14,068 bases of DNA from the NCBI GenBank assembly GCA_052387115.1, contig JBQTJM010000357.1, positions 1 through 14,068 on the forward strand, read 5' to 3'. The notes below the pieces were generated by a model that worked only from the letters and a program-made list of their open reading frames with translations, searched no databases and was not told the DNA's origin. A program made the translations under genes and the position numbers. The DNA comes from JACCXJ01 sp052387115. Lineage in GTDB: Bacteria; Pseudomonadota; Gammaproteobacteria; JACCXJ01. Positions 8,360 through 14,068 of this stretch are shown here, piece by piece. Numbering within the stretch: position 1 is the first letter of the stretch; every line of letters begins with the position of its first letter.

Positions 8360-8806
8360 ATGCCTGAAGAGAAGACAACGTACGAGCATGACTTTCAGGC
8401 CTGGGCGCTGGAGAACGCGGTGCTTTTGCGTCAAGGGAAACTGGCCGACATCGACGTGCTCCATATCGCCGAGGAGCTCGAGGGTATGGGTGCGAGCGAA
8501 CGTCGTGAACTGCAAAGCCGCTTGCAAGTGCTGGTGTGCCATCTGCTCAAGTATCAATACCAGCCGGAGCGCCGCGGGAAGAGCTGGCTCTTGACCATCG
8601 GCCATCAACGAGACGCCATCGATAGGTTGTTGAAGCAGTCCCCGAGCTTGCGTCCGCTTCTCGACAGCGCAGAGGAAATTGCGGACATTTACGCCAAGGC
8701 GGTCCGGGATGCGATGATCGAGACCGAGTTGGACCGCCACCTCTTCCCCTTGGCTTGCGCATACGCTATCGACCAACTGCTTGATGGCGACTTTCTTCCC
8801 GATTGA
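8360..8806 (+). CDS. DUF29 family protein
   Basis: A 148-residue soluble, mostly helical protein. DUF29 hallmarks are in order: YEHDFQAWALENAVLLRQG near the N-terminus, HIAEELEGMGASERRELQSRL (about 35-55), HLLKYQYQPERRGKSW (61-76), a central IxxQR-like segment, then SLRPLL, and the closing CAYAIDQLLDGDFLPD. It is full length. DUF29 has no established biochemical role; its genes are common in cyanobacteria and proteobacteria and often sit in mobile or toxin-antitoxin-rich regions. Here it follows an IS110 remnant and a PIN toxin pair on the same strand, which fits accessory DNA but proves no functional link. The ATG lacks a Shine-Dalgarno. Confidence 0.88.
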   Translation: MPEEKTTYEHDFQAWALENAVLLRQGKLADIDVLHIAEELEGMGASERRELQSRLQVLVCHLLKYQYQPERRGKSWLLTIGHQRDAIDRLLKQSPSLRPLLDSAEEIADIYAKAVRDAMIETELDRHLFPLACAYAIDQLLDGDFLPD

Positions 8807-8842
8807 GTCGAGATGCCTATCCCCGCGTCCGAAGGCCCCTTT

Positions 8843-8905
8843 ACCCCCACCCTGGCCCTCCCCGCTAGGCGCAGGGGAGGGAACCGGAGAATCTCCCCTC
8901 CCCGT
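8843..8905. repeat. C-rich hairpin repeat at the 3' edge of the accessory insert
   Basis: CCCTCCCC (8856-8863) pairs with GGGGAGGG (8874-8881) around a 10-base loop. Another CTCCCCTCCCC stretch follows at about 8894 and could compete for the same G-rich arm. The unit is preceded by CCCCCACCCTGG. This type of C-rich extragenic palindrome is common as a dispersed repeat in high-GC proteobacteria. It lies between the convergent 3' ends of the DUF29 gene and the amidase gene and could help end transcription, but there is no T-run. Confidence 0.45.
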
Positions 8906-8917
8906 CAGACTCCGGAC

Positions 8918-10138
8918 TCAGCGAATGGACGTCCTGATCCTCTTGCCGGTTTCCTTCCTCTCCGCCAGCAGGGTGCCGGGCGGGGCCGCCTCGTGGAAAT
9001 AGGACCTGAGGCCGTCGAGCACGCCATCAGCCAACCGCTCCTGGTGAGTGGGATCGACGAGCTTGCGCTCCTCCTCGGGATTGGTAATGAACGCGGTCTC
9101 CACCAGGATGGAGGGGATGTCCGGGGACTTCAATACCGCGAAGGCAGCCCGCTGCACGGCGGTGTGGTGGACCCGGCCGAGCCCGGTCAGGCGCTTGAGC
9201 ACCCGCCCCCCGACATCGAGGCTCGCCTCCAGGCTGCCGGTCTGAGAGAGATCGATGAGGATCGCCTTCAGGGGCTGTTCCTTGTCCTCCAGGCTGATCC
9301 CGCCCACCAGATCGGCGGCATTCTCGCGCTCGGCCAGCCAGCGGGCGGCCTCGCTGCTGGCGCCGTGGCGGGACAGGACATACACCGAAGACCCACCCGC
9401 GCGGCGGTCGGGGAAGGCGTCGGCATGGATGGAGACGAACAGATCGGCCTTTTGCGCCCGGGCGCGTTTGACCCGATCGCGCAGCGGGATGAAGTAATCC
9501 CCATCGCGTATGAGCAGCGCGCGCATGCCCGGCTCACGGTTGCAAAGATGCGCCAGGCGCCGGGCGATGGCCAAGGTCACCTGTTTCTCCTGTGCGCCGC
9601 TCGCACCCACGGCACCCGGATCCTCGCCGCCGTGTCCGGCGTCGATGGCGATGATCAGATCGCGCTGCCCCGGCCGACGCGCCTGGCGTGGCGCCGCCGG
9701 GGGAGCAGTGCCGACCAGGTCCACCACCAGCCGGTGGCCATAGGGCCCCTCCGGCGGGACCAGGAAGCCCTTGGACGCCACCTTGTGCTTGAGGTCGAGC
9801 ACCAGCCGCAGGTCCCTGCCATGGCGGCCATGACGGATCCCCCGAAGGTAACGATCGTCTTCGCTCTGCGGTACCGTGAACGTCTGTTCGAGGCGCGCCC
9901 CGATGAGATCGACGACCACCCGCTGCGGACCCTGGATGGTGAAGACCCGGTATCGGGTCCGGCCGCTCAGGTCGAACACCACCCGGGTGTTATCGGGTGC
10001 GGACCAGGTCCGCACCCCCTGGACGGCGATCCCCGGGCGGCTCGGCGGCGCGGCTTCGGGGCCGGCCGAGATGAACCACAGCATCAGCAGGGCGCTGAGG
10101 GCGCCCCATCGCCGCCGTCGTCCCAGGTGGCTTTCCAT
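8918..10138 (-). CDS. amiB: Periplasmic N-acetylmuramoyl-L-alanine amidase (AmiB/AmiC type, AMIN domain)
   Basis: A 406-residue exported amidase that cuts the amide bond between MurNAc and the stem peptide during septum splitting. Order: arginine-rich N-terminus and hydrophobic export segment (about 7-29; RRRR could suit Tat or Sec), AMIN domain (about 37-145), then an Amidase_3 domain with Zn ligands H169 (DAGHGG), E184 (GAQEK) and H238 (SIHAD), plus catalytic E347 (ILVETAFITN). Residues about 270-300 match the regulatory helix blocking the site until EnvC- or NlpD-type activators bind. There is no LysM domain, unlike the Pseudomonas form. The ATG at 10138 is preferred; a TTG at 10174 is possible, and neither has good Shine-Dalgarno spacing. 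In relatives this gene directly precedes mutL; here 1.8 kb separates them. Confidence 0.92.
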   Translation of the reverse strand: MESHLGRRRRWGALSALLMLWFISAGPEAAPPSRPGIAVQGVRTWSAPDNTRVVFDLSGRTRYRVFTIQGPQRVVVDLIGARLEQTFTVPQSEDDRYLRGIRHGRHGRDLRLVLDLKHKVASKGFLVPPEGPYGHRLVVDLVGTAPPAAPRQARRPGQRDLIIAIDAGHGGEDPGAVGASGAQEKQVTLAIARRLAHLCNREPGMRALLIRDGDYFIPLRDRVKRARAQKADLFVSIHADAFPDRRAGGSSVYVLSRHGASSEAARWLAERENAADLVGGISLEDKEQPLKAILIDLSQTGSLEASLDVGGRVLKRLTGLGRVHHTAVQRAAFAVLKSPDIPSILVETAFITNPEEERKLVDPTHQERLADGVLDGLRSYFHEAAPPGTLLAERKETGKRIRTSIR

Positions 10139-10153
10139 CCCTTTAATTCTTAT

Positions 10154-10177
10154 ACCTTGAGCCAGGAAACTCAAGTA
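10154..10177. promoter_or_regulatory. Operator-like palindrome upstream of the amidase gene
   Basis: CTTGAG (10156-10161) and CTCAAG (10170-10175) form a perfect inverted repeat with an 8-base spacer, and a third TTGAG copy follows at 10182. It lies 18-37 bases before the amidase ATG, next to a TATAAG that could be a -10 on the minus strand (no good -35). A regulator may bind here; none can be named. Confidence 0.3.
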
Positions 10178-10387
10178 TCTTTGAGATAACTATGCAAGGT
10201 GTATGAATTTACTAGACTCTCGAAGAATAGCACCCGCCGCGCGTCGGTGTCCACGCGCCTCGGGCCCGGTTCTCAGGCGTGCGGCTTGCGTGTATCGTAG
10301 TGGTACCGTCCGACCCCCGGTTCGGTCATGAGCCAACGGGGGTTCGCGGTGCATCCGACTACGAATCGCCACAGGAGAAAGAATTCG

Positions 10388-10888
10388 ATGGGCACCCACA
10401 TCGCGCTGACCCGTGCGCCGCTCGGCTGGGCCCTGATATGCGTCGCGCTTTCCCCACTTTGGTCGGCAACGGCGCGCGCGGAGCAGGCCGGCCACCAACA
10501 TGGCCGCGGGACCGCCGGTTACGGCCAGCCGGGGTCGGAATCAGAAGTGGCGCGCACCATCGAGGTGACGGCGCTCGATAGCATGCGCCACGAGCCATCG
10601 AACATCACGGTCAAGACGGGGGAGACCGTCAAGTTCGTGGTCAGGAACGCCGGGCAGATGCGCCACGAGCTCATGCTGGGCGGTGCCAAGGAGCAACGGG
10701 AGCACACCGAGATGATGCGGGCGCATCCTGACATGGTGCATGACGACCCCAATGCGGTGACCGTCGAGCCGGGGCAGACCAAGACGCTCCTCTGGCGCTT
10801 CGGCGCGCCCGGGTGGGTCGAGGGTGCGTGTCATCTCCCCGGCCACTACGAGGCGGGGATGGTGACGCGAATCCAGGTGACGGAGTGA
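10388..10888 (+). CDS. Exported cupredoxin-like protein with a type 1 copper site
   Basis: A 166-residue periplasmic copper protein. The signal peptide ends at ARA-EQ (after residue 31), followed by a His- and Gly-rich stretch. The cupredoxin fold runs about 57-166: RTIEVTALDSMRHEPSNITV, GETVKFVVRNAG, then ligands H93 (MRHELML), C148, H153 and M158 in the closing CHLPGHYEAGM loop, a complete type 1 set. A Met/His-rich insert (HTEMMRAHPDMVHDD, 106-120) could hold extra copper. Likely an electron carrier or copper handler; partner unknown. The start is supported by AGGAG 10 bases before the ATG; the frame opens 60 bases earlier without support. It is divergent from the amidase and convergent with tatD, 13 bp away. 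Confidence 0.9.
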   Translation: MGTHIALTRAPLGWALICVALSPLWSATARAEQAGHQHGRGTAGYGQPGSESEVARTIEVTALDSMRHEPSNITVKTGETVKFVVRNAGQMRHELMLGGAKEQREHTEMMRAHPDMVHDDPNAVTVEPGQTKTLLWRFGAPGWVEGACHLPGHYEAGMVTRIQVTE

Positions 10889-10901
10889 GATTTACCGGGG
10901 G

Positions 10902-11672
10902 TCAATCCACGCCGAAGAGACGCCGGTAGTTGGCGGTCGTCGCCTCGAAGACCACCTGGGCCGGCACCTCGCGGAGCATCGCAATGTGCTCGGCCACATA
11001 GCGAACATAGGCGGGCCGGTTTTCCTTCCCTCGGTGCGGCACCGGGGCCAGGTAGGGGGCATCGGTCTCGACCAGCAGGCGATCGAGGGGCACGCGGCGC
11101 GCGACCTCCTGCACCTCCCGGGCATTTCGGAAGGTCACGATCCCCGAGAAAGAGATGTAGAAGCCGAGGTCCATGGCCGCCCGCGCCGTCTCCCAATCCT
11201 CGACGAAGCAGTGCATCACCCCGCCCACGTCCTGCGCTCGTTCCTCGCCGAGGATGCGGATCACGTCGGGCGCCGCCTGGCGGGTGTGGACGATGATCGG
11301 TTTTCCCACCGCCCGCGCGGCCGCGATGTGTCGCCGGAAACGCGCCTGCTGCCAGGCCATGTCGCCGGTGCTTCGATAGTAGTCGAGCCCGGTCTCCCCG
11401 ATCGCGACCACCCGGGGATCGCGGGCCAGCGCCGCGAGGGTGTCGCAGGACGGTTCTTCGCCGGTCTGGGTATTGGGGTGAACGCCCACGGAGGCCGACA
11501 CCTCGGCATGCCGGCGCGCCAGGGCCAGCACCGCCGGATAGGAGTCGAGGTCGATCGATACGCACAGGAGGCGCTCGACACCGTGCTCCCGCGCGGTGCA
11601 GAGGACGCCTGTGACGCTGGCGCCGGCGTCGAGATCGAGCAAGGTCAGATGGCAGTGGGAGTCGGCGAGCAT
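10902..11672 (-). CDS. TatD/YcfH-family metal-dependent hydrolase
   Basis: A 256-residue TIM-barrel hydrolase of the TatD family, whose members include 3'-5' exonucleases or D-aminoacyl-tRNA deacylases. Metal ligands are in place: H6 and H8 (DSHCHL), E93 (GETGLDYY), H129 (IVHTR), H154 (MHCF) and D204 (ETDAPYL). The start MLADSHCHL matches the family; a GTG nine codons upstream (11699) is possible but adds no homology. No strong Shine-Dalgarno is visible. It lies downstream of pilZ on the same strand, 110 bp apart. pilZ followed by this subfamily (YcfH) is a frequent pair in gammaproteobacteria, normally after tmk-holB, which are absent here. Confidence 0.92.
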   Translation of the reverse strand: MLADSHCHLTLLDLDAGASVTGVLCTAREHGVERLLCVSIDLDSYPAVLALARRHAEVSASVGVHPNTQTGEEPSCDTLAALARDPRVVAIGETGLDYYRSTGDMAWQQARFRRHIAAARAVGKPIIVHTRQAAPDVIRILGEERAQDVGGVMHCFVEDWETARAAMDLGFYISFSGIVTFRNAREVQEVARRVPLDRLLVETDAPYLAPVPHRGKENRPAYVRYVAEHIAMLREVPAQVVFEATTANYRRLFGVD

Positions 11673-11760
11673 GGCGGGAGCCCCAGTGGGATGGGCCACC
11701 GGGGCCGGCCGTTGGGATAGGCCATGATATATTAAATAAACAACACCATGGCCCGCCCGA

Positions 11761-11790
11761 CCTGCGGCTACATGGCCTGCAGCTACATGG
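11761..11790. repeat. 15-bp tandem duplication carrying the pilZ stop codon
   Basis: Positions 11761-11775 and 11776-11790 are the same 15-base unit (cctgc-g/a-gctacatgg) with one mismatch. The unit contains the pilZ TAG, and as 15 is divisible by three the second copy puts another TAG in the same frame five codons later. The event therefore duplicated the end of the gene without changing the protein. Confidence 0.75.
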
Positions 11791-12139
11791 TATGTGTCTG
11801 GCGCCCGGATTTCAGCAGGTTGGCGAGCAGCGTCTCGATCTTAGCGCGCGTCGCGCCCTTGTCCATGTCGCTGAAGCGCACGCCGATGCCCGCCGTGCGG
11901 TTACCGACCGCCGAGGGTGGCGTGATCCAGACGACCTTGCCGGCCACCGGCAGCTTTTCCTTGCCGTCCATCAGGCTCAGCACCAGGAACACCTCGTCGC
12001 CCAGGCCGTAGTGCTTGGAAGTCGGGATGAACAGGCCGCCGTTCTTGATGAACGGCATGTAGGCGGTGTAAAGGGAACTGGTGTCGCGGATGGTCAGGGA
12101 CAGGATCCCCTGACCCGGAACGTTGGCTACTGCGCTCAT
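11783..12139 (-). CDS. pilZ: PilZ, type IV pilus biogenesis protein
   Basis: A 118-residue single PilZ domain protein. The sequence GILSLTIRDTSSLYTAYMPF, then IKNGGLFIPT, LGDEVFLVLSLMDGKEKLPVAGKVVWITP and GNRTAGIGVRFS is that of the canonical PilZ of Pseudomonas and Xanthomonas, needed for type IV pilus assembly through contacts with PilB and FimX. The RxxxR c-di-GMP motif is absent, as in canonical PilZ, so direct nucleotide binding is not expected. Length and the THTM end are typical. A GGGGGTGA stretch precedes the ATG. tatD follows. The holB gene that usually precedes it is replaced by a broken ABC exporter, which suggests a local rearrangement. Confidence 0.94.
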   Translation of the reverse strand: MSAVANVPGQGILSLTIRDTSSLYTAYMPFIKNGGLFIPTSKHYGLGDEVFLVLSLMDGKEKLPVAGKVVWITPPSAVGNRTAGIGVRFSDMDKGATRAKIETLLANLLKSGRQTHTM

Positions 12140-12283
12140 CGTCGGTCACCCCCGTTTGGATAGAGACCCTAGGTCATCGTGGATCCCTCGGGAAAAATTG
12201 AGAGTGGCGACGTCGCCTGAGCCGGCTTCGCCGACCGATGGGCGCAGATCCACGTGTGCCGATGTGGTGCGTATCCCCCGCCC

Positions 12284-12862
12284 TCAGCTCTTCAACCGAT
12301 ACCCGGTCCTGAAGATCCAGGCCACCAGCGCCAGACAGAGGATGAGAAATCCCAAGGTCATCCCCAGGCTCAGCCCGATGCCGACGTCCGAGGCCCCGTA
12401 GAAGCTCCAGCGGAAGCCGCTGATCAGGTAGACCACCGGGTTGAACAGGCTGAAGGTGCGCCACGCCGGCGGTAGCATGTCGATGGAATAGAAGGCGCCG
12501 CCCAGGAAGGTCAGGGGCGTTACGACCAGCATGGGGATGACCTGCAACTGTTCGAAGCCCTTCGCCCAGATGCCGATGATGAAGCCGAACAGACTGAAGG
12601 TCGTCGCCGTCAGCACCAGGAAGGCGGCCATCCACACCGGGTGCAGGATCGTGATCGGCACGAATACATTTGCCGTGGCCAGGATGATCAGACCCAGGAG
12701 AATGGACTTGGTCGCCGCCGCCCCGACGTAAGCGAGGACAATCTCCAATGGGGACACCGGTGCGGACAGCAGCTCGTAGATTGTGCCCGTGAACTTGGGG
12801 AAATGGATGCCGAAGGAAGCGTTGAAGATGCTCTCGGTGAACAGCGACAGCATGATCAGCCA
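12284..12862 (-). pseudogene. ABC-2 type exporter permease, N-terminus deleted
   Basis: Remnant of a YadH-like ABC-2 permease. Similarity starts inside the gene at LIMLSLFTESIFNASFGIHF, then TGTIYELLSAPVSPLEIVL, several membrane helices (about 49-66, 74-95, 104-125 and 162-183 counted from the ATG at 12853), TPLTFLGGAFYSI with the ABC-2 signature, and the usual end with NPVVYLISGFRW. About 60 residues with the first membrane helices are missing compared with the roughly 255-residue family. Upstream it joins abruptly to the ATPase gene in a different frame. A shortened 189-residue product from ATG 12853 is possible but should not transport. Confidence 0.85.
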
Positions 12863-13265
12863 GCGTCATGATCGTGTCCTTGCGCTTGTCCCACAATGAC
12901 AGGTCGCGCAGGACCTTCTCGATGAGCACGGGGTTTGCGGCGCGCCCGAACAGCCCGCGGCTGAAAGTCACCGTCGCCCACACCGTCTCGAAGGTGTCGG
13001 TGGTCAGCTCCTGCGGCACCAGGCCGATCTTAGATCGCGCGGCACGGTAGTCGCGGACGATGTCATGGCCGTCTGCGACCACCATCCCTTCGGTCGGCGT
13101 GACGATCCCGCAGACTATGCTGATCAGGGTGGTCTTGCCCGCGCCGTTGGGGCCCAGCAGGGCAAAGATTTCACCCTTGCGGATCTCGAGGTTCACGCCC
13201 TTCAGCGCTTGAAGACCCGAAGCATAGGTCTTGGTCAGGTCCGAGATGGAGATGATCGGTGACAT
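12861..13265 (-). pseudogene. ABC exporter ATPase, truncated at the signature motif
   Basis: The N-terminal half of a YadG-like ABC ATPase, beginning MSPIISISDLTKTYASGLQ. Walker A is GPNGAGKT (38-45) and the Q-loop glutamine is Q85 (VPQ). Similarity runs to KRKDTIMTL (residue 135), exactly where the LSGG signature should come. Signature, Walker B, D-loop and H-loop are all missing, so it cannot hydrolyse ATP. The frame continues antisense-like through the permease to 12174, giving a long but meaningless fusion. Comparison with about 310-residue relatives suggests roughly 0.7 kb was lost with the permease front. No good Shine-Dalgarno precedes the ATG. Confidence 0.88.
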
Positions 13266-13330
13266 CGCCGCGAGCTTAGCGCAATCGCATGACGGTTCCC
13301 CCTCGCTCACCGCCTGCGAGCCCGGTCGCC

Positions 13331-13353
13331 CGGGATGCGTGGAGCGCATCCCG
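13331..13353. repeat. REP-like hairpin with a 9-bp perfect stem
   Basis: CGGGATGCG (13331-13339) pairs perfectly with CGCATCCCG (13345-13353) around TGGAG. The GGATGCG/CGCATCC pattern is typical of extragenic palindromes in high-GC gammaproteobacteria. It lies about 65 bp upstream of the broken ATPase start. No T-run follows. Confidence 0.5.
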
Positions 13354-13370
13354 CCACCCCCGACTCAGAT

Positions 13371-13409
13371 ACCGGGTTCTACCGGGTTCCGCCGGTCTAC
13401 TGACCGGCG
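13371..13409. repeat. 10-bp tandem repeat followed by an 8-bp stem hairpin
   Basis: ACCGGGTTCT (13371-13380) is followed at once by ACCGGGTTCC (13381-13390). Then CGCCGGTC (13390-13397) pairs with GACCGGCG (13402-13409) around the tetraloop TACT. It is near the other hairpin at 13331 and may belong to the same repeat cluster. Confidence 0.5.
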
Positions 13410-13510
13410 CGCTCCATCAACGGCCTTGGAGCGTCCCGCATCAACCACGCCGCCTGACGTAATGCCTCCCGCCGAGCCAAACGCAACAATAATGGCTGCC
13501 CCCGGTAGAC

Positions 13511-13702
13511 CTAGAAATAGATCACATTCGCGGCAAGGTATCTATCCGATTTAGGCACGGGCACTCGAAACGGCTTGTCGCATGGTTTCTCGTGCACCAC
13601 GATCGGATCCTCCGTCTTCTTGTCATACAACACCGGCTCGCCTTGTTCGTTCAACCGGATCTGGGCCGGGTGACCGTCATGCTCCGCATCGACGAGGACA
13701 AC
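13511..13702 (-). pseudogene. Orphan C-terminal coding remnant, family not recognised
   Basis: An open stretch of 63 codons ending in TAG, bounded upstream by an in-frame TGA and with no ATG or GTG start near its beginning. The deduced residues are protein-like: LVDAEHDGHPAQIRLNEQG, then EPVLYDKKTEDPIVVHEKP, CDKPFRVPVPKSD and a final YLAANVIYF, with charged, aromatic and proline residues in a natural mix. It reads like the last part of a soluble enzyme or a beta-rich domain whose 5' portion is lost or frameshifted. I do not recognise the family. It could also be chance coding potential in GC-rich DNA. Confidence 0.4.
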
Positions 13703-13761
13703 TCACGAACCCCGCAGTACCGTGTCTCTTGACGAAAACGGGCGCTTATTCTTCTTATACT

Positions 13762-14068
13762 CTATAATCTCACGGCAGGCGCGGGTGGGGATGATCCGCG
13801 ACGCTTGACGATGTATAGCCCGGCCGCGACGGTCACGACCGCGAAGACCAGGAGGATCCAGAGATAGGTTTCGACGATGACCGCCACAACGAGGCCGACG
13901 GCGAGAAACAGCGCCACCAAATAATACCGCCAGTCGAGATGGACGCCTTCGAGGAACATTGCGAAGGTGAAGAGCAAGGTGATGACCAGAGCGCTGGCCC
14001 CGTAGTCCATGCGGCCGTTCCGAACAAACATGTAGACGATCTGGATGGCGATGAACAGGCCGACCCAG
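13762..14068 (-). CDS. Multi-pass membrane protein, partial (5' end outside the window)
   Basis: The C-terminal 101 residues of a membrane protein. The frame is open to the window edge, where it is already hydrophobic (WVGLFIAIQIVYMF), so the ATG at 14031 is internal. Three more hydrophobic segments follow: about ALVITLLFTFAMFLEG, YYLVALFLAVGLVVAVIV and TYLWILLVFAVVTVAAGLYIV. It ends with a basic KRRG and a short proline-rich tail, which places that end in the cytoplasm by the positive-inside rule. A charged loop HLDWR separates two helices. I do not recognise the family. It is on the same strand as the ABC remnant, but 0.5 kb of decayed DNA separates them. Confidence 0.65.
   Translation of the reverse strand, partial: WVGLFIAIQIVYMFVRNGRMDYGASALVITLLFTFAMFLEGVHLDWRYYLVALFLAVGLVVAVIVETYLWILLVFAVVTVAAGLYIVKRRGSSPPAPAVRL

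Larger units (their letters stand above)
13266..13761. other. 496-bp region without an intact gene
   Basis: This stretch lies between the broken ABC ATPase gene and the terminal membrane protein gene. It holds two strong hairpins (13331-13353 and 13390-13409), a 10-bp tandem repeat (13371-13390), an orphan coding remnant on the minus strand (13511-13702) and an AT-rich patch at 13746-13770. The patch contains TATACT and TATAAT on the plus strand, but no matching -35 at proper spacing. The mix looks like decayed DNA. Confidence 0.5.

Noticed and set aside
8139..8594. A 151-residue recombinase-like protein as an intact gene
   Set aside because: Similarity to IS110 stops at residue 38, and the rest is the DUF29 gene read in another frame.
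8856..8881. Rho-independent terminator between DUF29 and the amidase gene
   Set aside because: The stem is strong but no T-run follows on either strand, so it is listed as a repeat.
8813..10189. A 458-codon plus-strand frame opposite the amidase gene
   Set aside because: It is the antisense shadow of a gene with complete Zn-site motifs. The composition is Arg/Pro/Gly-rich with no domain, as expected in GC-rich DNA.
11725..11745. AT-rich patch between pilZ and tatD as a tatD promoter
   Set aside because: TATATC and TAATAT boxes exist, but no -35 hexamer stands at usable spacing on the minus strand.
12174..13349. A 391-codon open frame that could be read as one long ABC fusion protein
   Set aside because: Only the segment before about 12861 resembles an ABC ATPase. 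The rest is the wrong frame of the permease, and the stretch before 13265 adds no homology.

Overview
This is a high-GC chromosomal window from a gammaproteobacterium. The evidence is the minus-strand gene series amiB-type amidase, mutL, miaA, hfq, hflX, hflK, hflC, yjeT (DUF2065), which is the classic gammaproteobacterial superoperon, plus a PilZ of the type IV pilus type followed by a YcfH/TatD-type hydrolase. The species cannot be named from the sequence. All assignments come from reading motifs, not from database searches.

Layout. 1-129: half or more of a large imperfect palindrome (dispersed-repeat or MITE-like) downstream of yjeT. 130-7094 (minus): yjeT, hflC, hflK, hflX, hfq, miaA and mutL, tightly packed except for a 323-bp gap upstream of hfq. 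The module couples mismatch repair (MutL), tRNA A37 prenylation (MiaA), RNA-chaperone regulation (Hfq), a ribosome-associated GTPase (HflX) and the FtsH-modulating membrane complex HflKC. 7148-8881: an accessory insert between mutL and the amidase, in the opposite orientation. It holds a structured REP-like element, a Phd/PIN toxin-antitoxin pair with a likely operator, the 5' remnant of an IS110-family element and a DUF29 gene, and it ends in a C-rich hairpin repeat. 8918-10138 (minus): AMIN-domain N-acetylmuramoyl-L-alanine amidase. 10388-10888 (plus): exported type 1 copper cupredoxin. 10902-12139 (minus): tatD-family hydrolase and pilZ. 12284-13265 (minus): a broken ABC exporter in which one deletion joins the front of the ATPase to the back of the permease. 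13266-13761: hairpins and an orphan C-terminal coding remnant. 13762-14068 (minus): C-terminal part of an unrecognised multi-pass membrane protein running off the window.

The core genes look intact and conventional. The unusual material is in the accessory patches: the antitoxin promoter palindromes, the apparent CTG start of the PIN toxin, the IS110 leader whose hairpin hides the ribosome binding site, the ABC exporter deletion and the palindromic repeats at region boundaries. I do not see a convincing new multi-gene system. The insert in the amidase-mutL junction is the best place to look again.
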